Shown here in pieces: positions 60,572-64,000 of a stretch of 64,000 nucleotides of DNA. A program made the position numbers and the translations under genes. How positions within the stretch are numbered: the first letter of the stretch is position 1; each line of letters begins with the position of its first letter. Location of the stretch: NCBI RefSeq assembly GCF_004402405.1, contig NZ_SOFE01000014.1, forward strand, positions 62,001 to 126,000, given 5' to 3'. The notes under the pieces are model-generated. The model saw only the letters and a program-made list of their open reading frames with translations, was not told the DNA's origin and did not search any database. Source of the DNA: Cryobacterium levicorallinum (GTDB taxonomy: Bacteria; Actinomycetota; Actinomycetes; Actinomycetales; Microbacteriaceae).

Positions 60572-63500
60572 ATGGCCCATTCCCTCAGCACTCACGAGAT
60601 CGCCCGCATCGTCGGCAGCCAGTCGTTCTCGCGCGGTGAACGGTACGCCCGCAACGGACACGTCACCGAACAGTCCTGGGCCCCGTCGGGAACACACCTC
60701 ACCGGACGCGTGAGCGGCACCAGTCCCCAGCCGTACACCGTGCTGGTCTCGTTCACCCTCAATGCGGCCGGCCAGGCCGTTCGAGCCAGCGGAACGTGCA
60801 CCTGCCCGATGGCCAGGAACTGCAAGCACGTCGCCGCCCTGCTGCTGGCGAGCCGCAGCACGCCCGCGGAGCTGAATGCCGAGCGCGCGGCGTCCAACGT
60901 GCGTGCCATCGGCGACCGCCGCACCCCCGTCTTCGAGTCGACCTTCGTACCGACCGCGTATCAGCCGCCCACCCCGGCCCCCGTCGTTCCCATTCGCCCA
61001 CCGGTCCCGGCCTGGCGCGCCGCCCTGGCCCCGCTTGCGAAGCCGAGCGGCGCCGAGACGGTCACGAGCACGGCCCTCGCGCTGCAATTCGACCTGCTTG
61101 ATCCCGTCTACAGCCCGAACCGCCGCACCGGGCCTCGCCGCCTCGGCGCACGCCCCATGGTGATGGGCAAGAAGGGCAAGTGGATCCGCGGCTCCCTCAC
61201 CTGGGACAACCTGTCCTGGACGCCCGGCACCTACAACCGCGGCCACCGCAAAATCCTGAACGCCCTCTACGCCCTGTCGGCCACCGGGCAGCGTTATTAC
61301 AGCTACACCGACCACTGGCTCTACCTCGACAACTTCGAGAACAAGGCCCTCTGGGATCTGCTGCACGAGGCCCAGCTGAGCGGTCTGCCACTCGTCTGCG
61401 CAACGGATGCCCAGAACCCCGTCCTCCTCTCTCCCACGCCCGCCTCGCTCGAGGTCGACATTCGGCGGGACGATGACGGCCTGCAGCTGACCCCCTTGCT
61501 CGTGTTGAGCGAGAAGCTGCACCGCGGCTCCGAATTCGGTTTTCTCGGCGATCCGGCGCACGGCGCCTACACCTGGACCGCCCCGGCCGACCCGCTCGCG
61601 ACCGGCAATCAGCTCATCCTCGCCCCGCTGACTGCCACGGTGAACTCCGAGATCCGCGCCCTGGCCGTGACCGGCGGCTTCGATATTCCGGCCGACGACG
61701 AGGTGGCCTTCCTCACCGACTTCTACCCCTTTCTTCAGCAAAAACTAATCTTGACCAGCCATGACGCATCGTTTGAGTTGCCCAAGACCGCTCGCCCCCA
61801 ACTCGCCCTCACCATCACGCACCAAACGGATGCCCGCATCACCCTGGCCTGGGAGTGGCAGTACGTCGCGCCCACCGACCAGGCCGCAGCCGTCCCGACC
61901 GACGCCTTCGAAATAGAGCCCGCCCCCGTGCTCTACCGCCACCCGCTGCGCCCGACACCCAACGACACCCGCTTTCGCAACGCGACCCGCGAGAGCGACA
62001 CGCTGCGAGACGTCGAACGCGCCATCAGCTCGTTCGAGCAGCTCTGGCAGCCGGCAACCCCGATCAGTGCGGCCCTACTGCTCGAGCACGCCGAGCTGCA
62101 GGGCGCCGTCATGATCACCTTCCTCGGTGAAGCCGTATCCCAGCTCGCGAAAGATGGCGTCATCGTGCACGTCTCCGCCGACGCGCCGAGCTATCGCGAG
62201 GCTGACGAAGCGCCCGTGATCAGCCTCGCCACCACCGAGAGCACCGATACCCGCGACTGGTTCGACCTCGCCGTCACCGTGTCGATCGAGGGCGAAGACA
62301 TTCCCTTCGACGACCTCTTTCGAGCGCTGGCCACCGACCAGGACCTGATGATCCTCGACAGCGGAACCTATTTCAGCCTCGACCGGCCCGAGCTGCAGCA
62401 GCTGCGCCGCCTGATCGAAGAGGCCCGTGGCCTGCAGGAGAGCAATGCCGGCACTCTCGGCCTCAGCCGTTTTCAGGCCGACCTGTGGGACGAACTGCAG
62501 CTGCTCGGCGTGGTCGCCGAACAGGCCGCTACCTGGCGCAGCGCCGTCGAGGGCCTGTCTGAAGCCGCTCCCATCGCCGAACGCCCGCTCCCGCTGGCCG
62601 TGCACGCCACCCTGCGCGCCTACCAGCAGACCGGTTTCGACTGGCTCAGCTTTCTCTACGACCACCAGCTCGGCGGCGTACTCGCCGACGACATGGGGCT
62701 CGGCAAGACCCTGCAGGCGATCGCCCTGATCGCCCACGCCCGGGACAGCGAACGCGCGCAGCCGGGCACCGTGCGCAAGCCGTTCCTCGTCGTCGCGCCC
62801 ACGAGCGTCGTCTCCAACTGGGCCACCGAGTGCGCCCGGTTCGCTCCCGACCTGGCGACAGCAGCCATCACCCAGACCGCCGGAAAGCGCGGCTCCAGCC
62901 TGCAGGACGTGATGGGTGAAGCGGATGTCGTGATCACCTCGTACACGCTCTTTCGCCTCGACTTCGAGGAATACAACGCTCAGGACTGGGCCGGACTGCT
63001 GCTCGACGAGGCCCAGTTCGTGAAGAACCACCAAAGCAAGGCGCACGTCTGCGCCCGCCGGCTGCGCACCCCGTTCAAGCTCGCCATCACCGGCACGCCG
63101 ATGGAAAACAACCTGATGGAGTTGTGGTCACTGCTCTCCATCACCGCGCCCGGCCTGTTCCCGAGCCCGAGCCGCTTCGCCGACTACTACCGCAAGCCCA
63201 TTGAAACGGATGCCGACGGTGAGCGGCTCACGCAGCTGCGCCGCCGCATCCGTCCCTTCATGCTGCGCCGCACCAAAGCCCAGGTGGCGAGCGACCTGCC
63301 CGAGAAGCAGGAGCAGGTGCTGGAACTCGACCTGCACCCGCGGCACCGCAAGGTCTACGACATGCACCTGGCCCGGGAACGCCAGAAGGTGCTCGGCCTG
63401 ATCGAGGACATGAACGCGAACCGGTTCGAGATCTTTCGCTCGCTCACCATGCTGCGCCAGCTCAGCCTCGATGCGAGCCTGTACGACAAGAAGTACGACA

Positions 63501-64000
63501 GCGTTCCCTCGACCAAGCTCGACGCCCTGCTTGAGCTGCTCGAAGACACCGTCGCCGAGGGCCACCGCACCCTCATCTTCAGCCAGTTCACCCAGTACCT
63601 CGGCAAGGCGCGGGACCGGCTCGACGCAGCCGGCATCAGCTACTCCTACCTCGACGGCAAGACCCGCAATCGAGCCAAGGCCATCAGCGACTTCAAGGAG
63701 GGCTCGAGTTCGGTTTTCCTGATCAGCCTCAAGGCCGGCGGATTCGGCCTCAACCTCACCGAGGCCGACTACGTCATCCTGCTCGACCCGTGGTGGAACC
63801 CGGCGACCGAGGCACAGGCGGTCGACCGCGTACACCGCATCGGCCAGACCAAGAACGTCATGGTCTACCGATTGGTGTCGAAGGACACTATCGAGGAGAA
63901 GGTCATGGCCCTCAAAGCCACCAAGGCCCGCCTGTTCGAGAGCGTTATGACCGATGGCGCCCCGGCCGGCACCGCCCTGACCGCCGCCGACATCCGAGAG
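60572..64000 (+). CDS. SWIM zinc-finger SNF2-family helicase (3' end beyond window)
   Basis: An open frame of 1143 codons from an ATG to the end of the window, without a stop. The N-terminus carries the SWIM zinc finger TCTCPMARNCKHVAALLLA near residues 73-91. A long middle region of unknown fold follows. The SNF2 ATPase core has motif I DDMGLGKTLQAIAL near residue 708, the DEAQ box LLLDEAQFVKN near residue 810, ITGTPMENNLMELWSLLS, and C-terminal helicase motifs FSQFTQYLGKARDRL, LDGKTRNRAKAI, LISLKAGGFGLNL and DPWWNPATEAQAVDRVHRIGQ. Such proteins act on DNA as ATP-driven translocases; the cellular role in actinobacteria is unclear. Confidence 0.92.
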   Translation, partial: MAHSLSTHEIARIVGSQSFSRGERYARNGHVTEQSWAPSGTHLTGRVSGTSPQPYTVLVSFTLNAAGQAVRASGTCTCPMARNCKHVAALLLASRSTPAELNAERAASNVRAIGDRRTPVFESTFVPTAYQPPTPAPVVPIRPPVPAWRAALAPLAKPSGAETVTSTALALQFDLLDPVYSPNRRTGPRRLGARPMVMGKKGKWIRGSLTWDNLSWTPGTYNRGHRKILNALYALSATGQRYYSYTDHWLYLDNFENKALWDLLHEAQLSGLPLVCATDAQNPVLLSPTPASLEVDIRRDDDGLQLTPLLVLSEKLHRGSEFGFLGDPAHGAYTWTAPADPLATGNQLILAPLTATVNSEIRALAVTGGFDIPADDEVAFLTDFYPFLQQKLILTSHDASFELPKTARPQLALTITHQTDARITLAWEWQYVAPTDQAAAVPTDAFEIEPAPVLYRHPLRPTPNDTRFRNATRESDTLRDVERAISSFEQLWQPATPISAALLLEHAELQGAVMITFLGEAVSQLAKDGVIVHVSADAPSYREADEAPVISLATTESTDTRDWFDLAVTVSIEGEDIPFDDLFRALATDQDLMILDSGTYFSLDRPELQQLRRLIEEARGLQESNAGTLGLSRFQADLWDELQLLGVVAEQAATWRSAVEGLSEAAPIAERPLPLAVHATLRAYQQTGFDWLSFLYDHQLGGVLADDMGLGKTLQAIALIAHARDSERAQPGTVRKPFLVVAPTSVVSNWATECARFAPDLATAAITQTAGKRGSSLQDVMGEADVVITSYTLFRLDFEEYNAQDWAGLLLDEAQFVKNHQSKAHVCARRLRTPFKLAITGTPMENNLMELWSLLSITAPGLFPSPSRFADYYRKPIETDADGERLTQLRRRIRPFMLRRTKAQVASDLPEKQEQVLELDLHPRHRKVYDMHLARERQKVLGLIEDMNANRFEIFRSLTMLRQLSLDASLYDKKYDSVPSTKLDALLELLEDTVAEGHRTLIFSQFTQYLGKARDRLDAAGISYSYLDGKTRNRAKAISDFKEGSSSVFLISLKAGGFGLNLTEADYVILLDPWWNPATEAQAVDRVHRIGQTKNVMVYRLVSKDTIEEKVMALKATKARLFESVMTDGAPAGTALTAADIRE

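Noticed and set aside
60572-64000. Possible frameshift or stop in the SNF2 helicase because it has no end in the window
   Set aside because: All helicase motifs from the SWIM finger to the final RHRIGQ-type motif lie in one frame up to the last base; the gene is simply cut by the window edge.
1-64000. CRISPR arrays, tRNA or rRNA genes, prophage or transposase genes
   Set aside because: No regularly spaced repeats, cloverleaf-like segments, rRNA signatures or transposase/integrase motifs were found by reading both strands; a tRNAscan or profile search would be decisive for small RNAs.

Overview
The window is high-GC DNA from an actinobacterium, most likely of the family Microbacteriaceae. The reasons are the strong G/C bias at third codon positions, frequent GTG/TTG and apparently leaderless starts, a coenzyme F420 gene set arranged around the actinobacterial F420-0 ABC transporter cassette, a HAIR operator in front of clpB, and the recurrent in-frame codon string ACG-GAT-GCC/GTC. 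No rRNA, tRNA, CRISPR array or complete insertion sequence was seen. The family assignment is an inference; no genus can be read from the sequence.

Layout. (1) 1-2.05 kb: the tail of an unknown gene, pyrE, a small membrane protein and a LysR regulator. (2) 2.06-9.95 kb: a complete-looking reductive pyrimidine / beta-alanine degradation operon on the minus strand (beta-ureidopropionase, hydA, a luciferase-like F420-type oxidoreductase, a class III aminotransferase, mmsA), faced by a divergent MocR-type regulator. (3) 9.97-17.9 kb: an F420 island with F420-dependent glucose-6-phosphate dehydrogenase, a three-gene F420-precursor ABC importer, cofD, cofC, cofE and a second Fgd-like oxidoreductase. 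(4) 18.0-30.8 kb: xth, putP, a CoA transferase/glutaryl-CoA dehydrogenase/GntR operon with a palindromic operator on its start codon, a fumarylacetoacetate hydrolase-family enzyme, transporters, dehydrogenases and an antiporter. (5) 30.8-39.3 kb: an accessory, decaying stretch. It holds a broken luciferase-like gene, a GntR regulator, gamma-glutamyltransferase preceded by the stump of an oligopeptide ABC ATPase, a TSUP permease, an amidohydrolase, an SDR, an acetamidase, and then remnants of HEPN/MNT, Fic and HicB-like loci. (6) 39.4-50.7 kb: a DUF6421-like protein, an SDR, a NatAB-like exporter, threonine aldolase, acyl-CoA ligase, a nitroreductase pseudogene, an alcohol dehydrogenase and an N-domain-less clpB. 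(7) 50.9-54.8 kb: an aromatic aminotransferase followed by a TrpXYZ-like importer. (8) 55.1-56.4 kb: two more broken toxin-antitoxin loci. (9) 56.4-64 kb: a branched-chain 2-oxoacid dehydrogenase-like operon (E1 alpha, E1 beta, a lipoyl-only protein, an alpha/beta hydrolase) with a divergent Lrp regulator, then a SWIM-SNF2 helicase cut by the window end.

How it fits together. The F420 island can import or mature the deazaflavin cofactor (CofC/CofD/CofE) and reduce it with glucose-6-phosphate (Fgd). The pyrimidine operon next door carries an F420-type oxidoreductase but no classical dihydropyrimidine dehydrogenase. The leading hypothesis from this window is that uracil reduction is F420H2-dependent, with Fgd next door supplying the reductant and HydA, beta-ureidopropionase, the aminotransferase and MmsA taking dihydrouracil to acetyl-CoA. 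A second theme is gene decay: five toxin/antitoxin-type loci in two clusters are all inactivated, several by short internal deletions. A third is a split acyltransferase component in the 2-oxoacid dehydrogenase operon.
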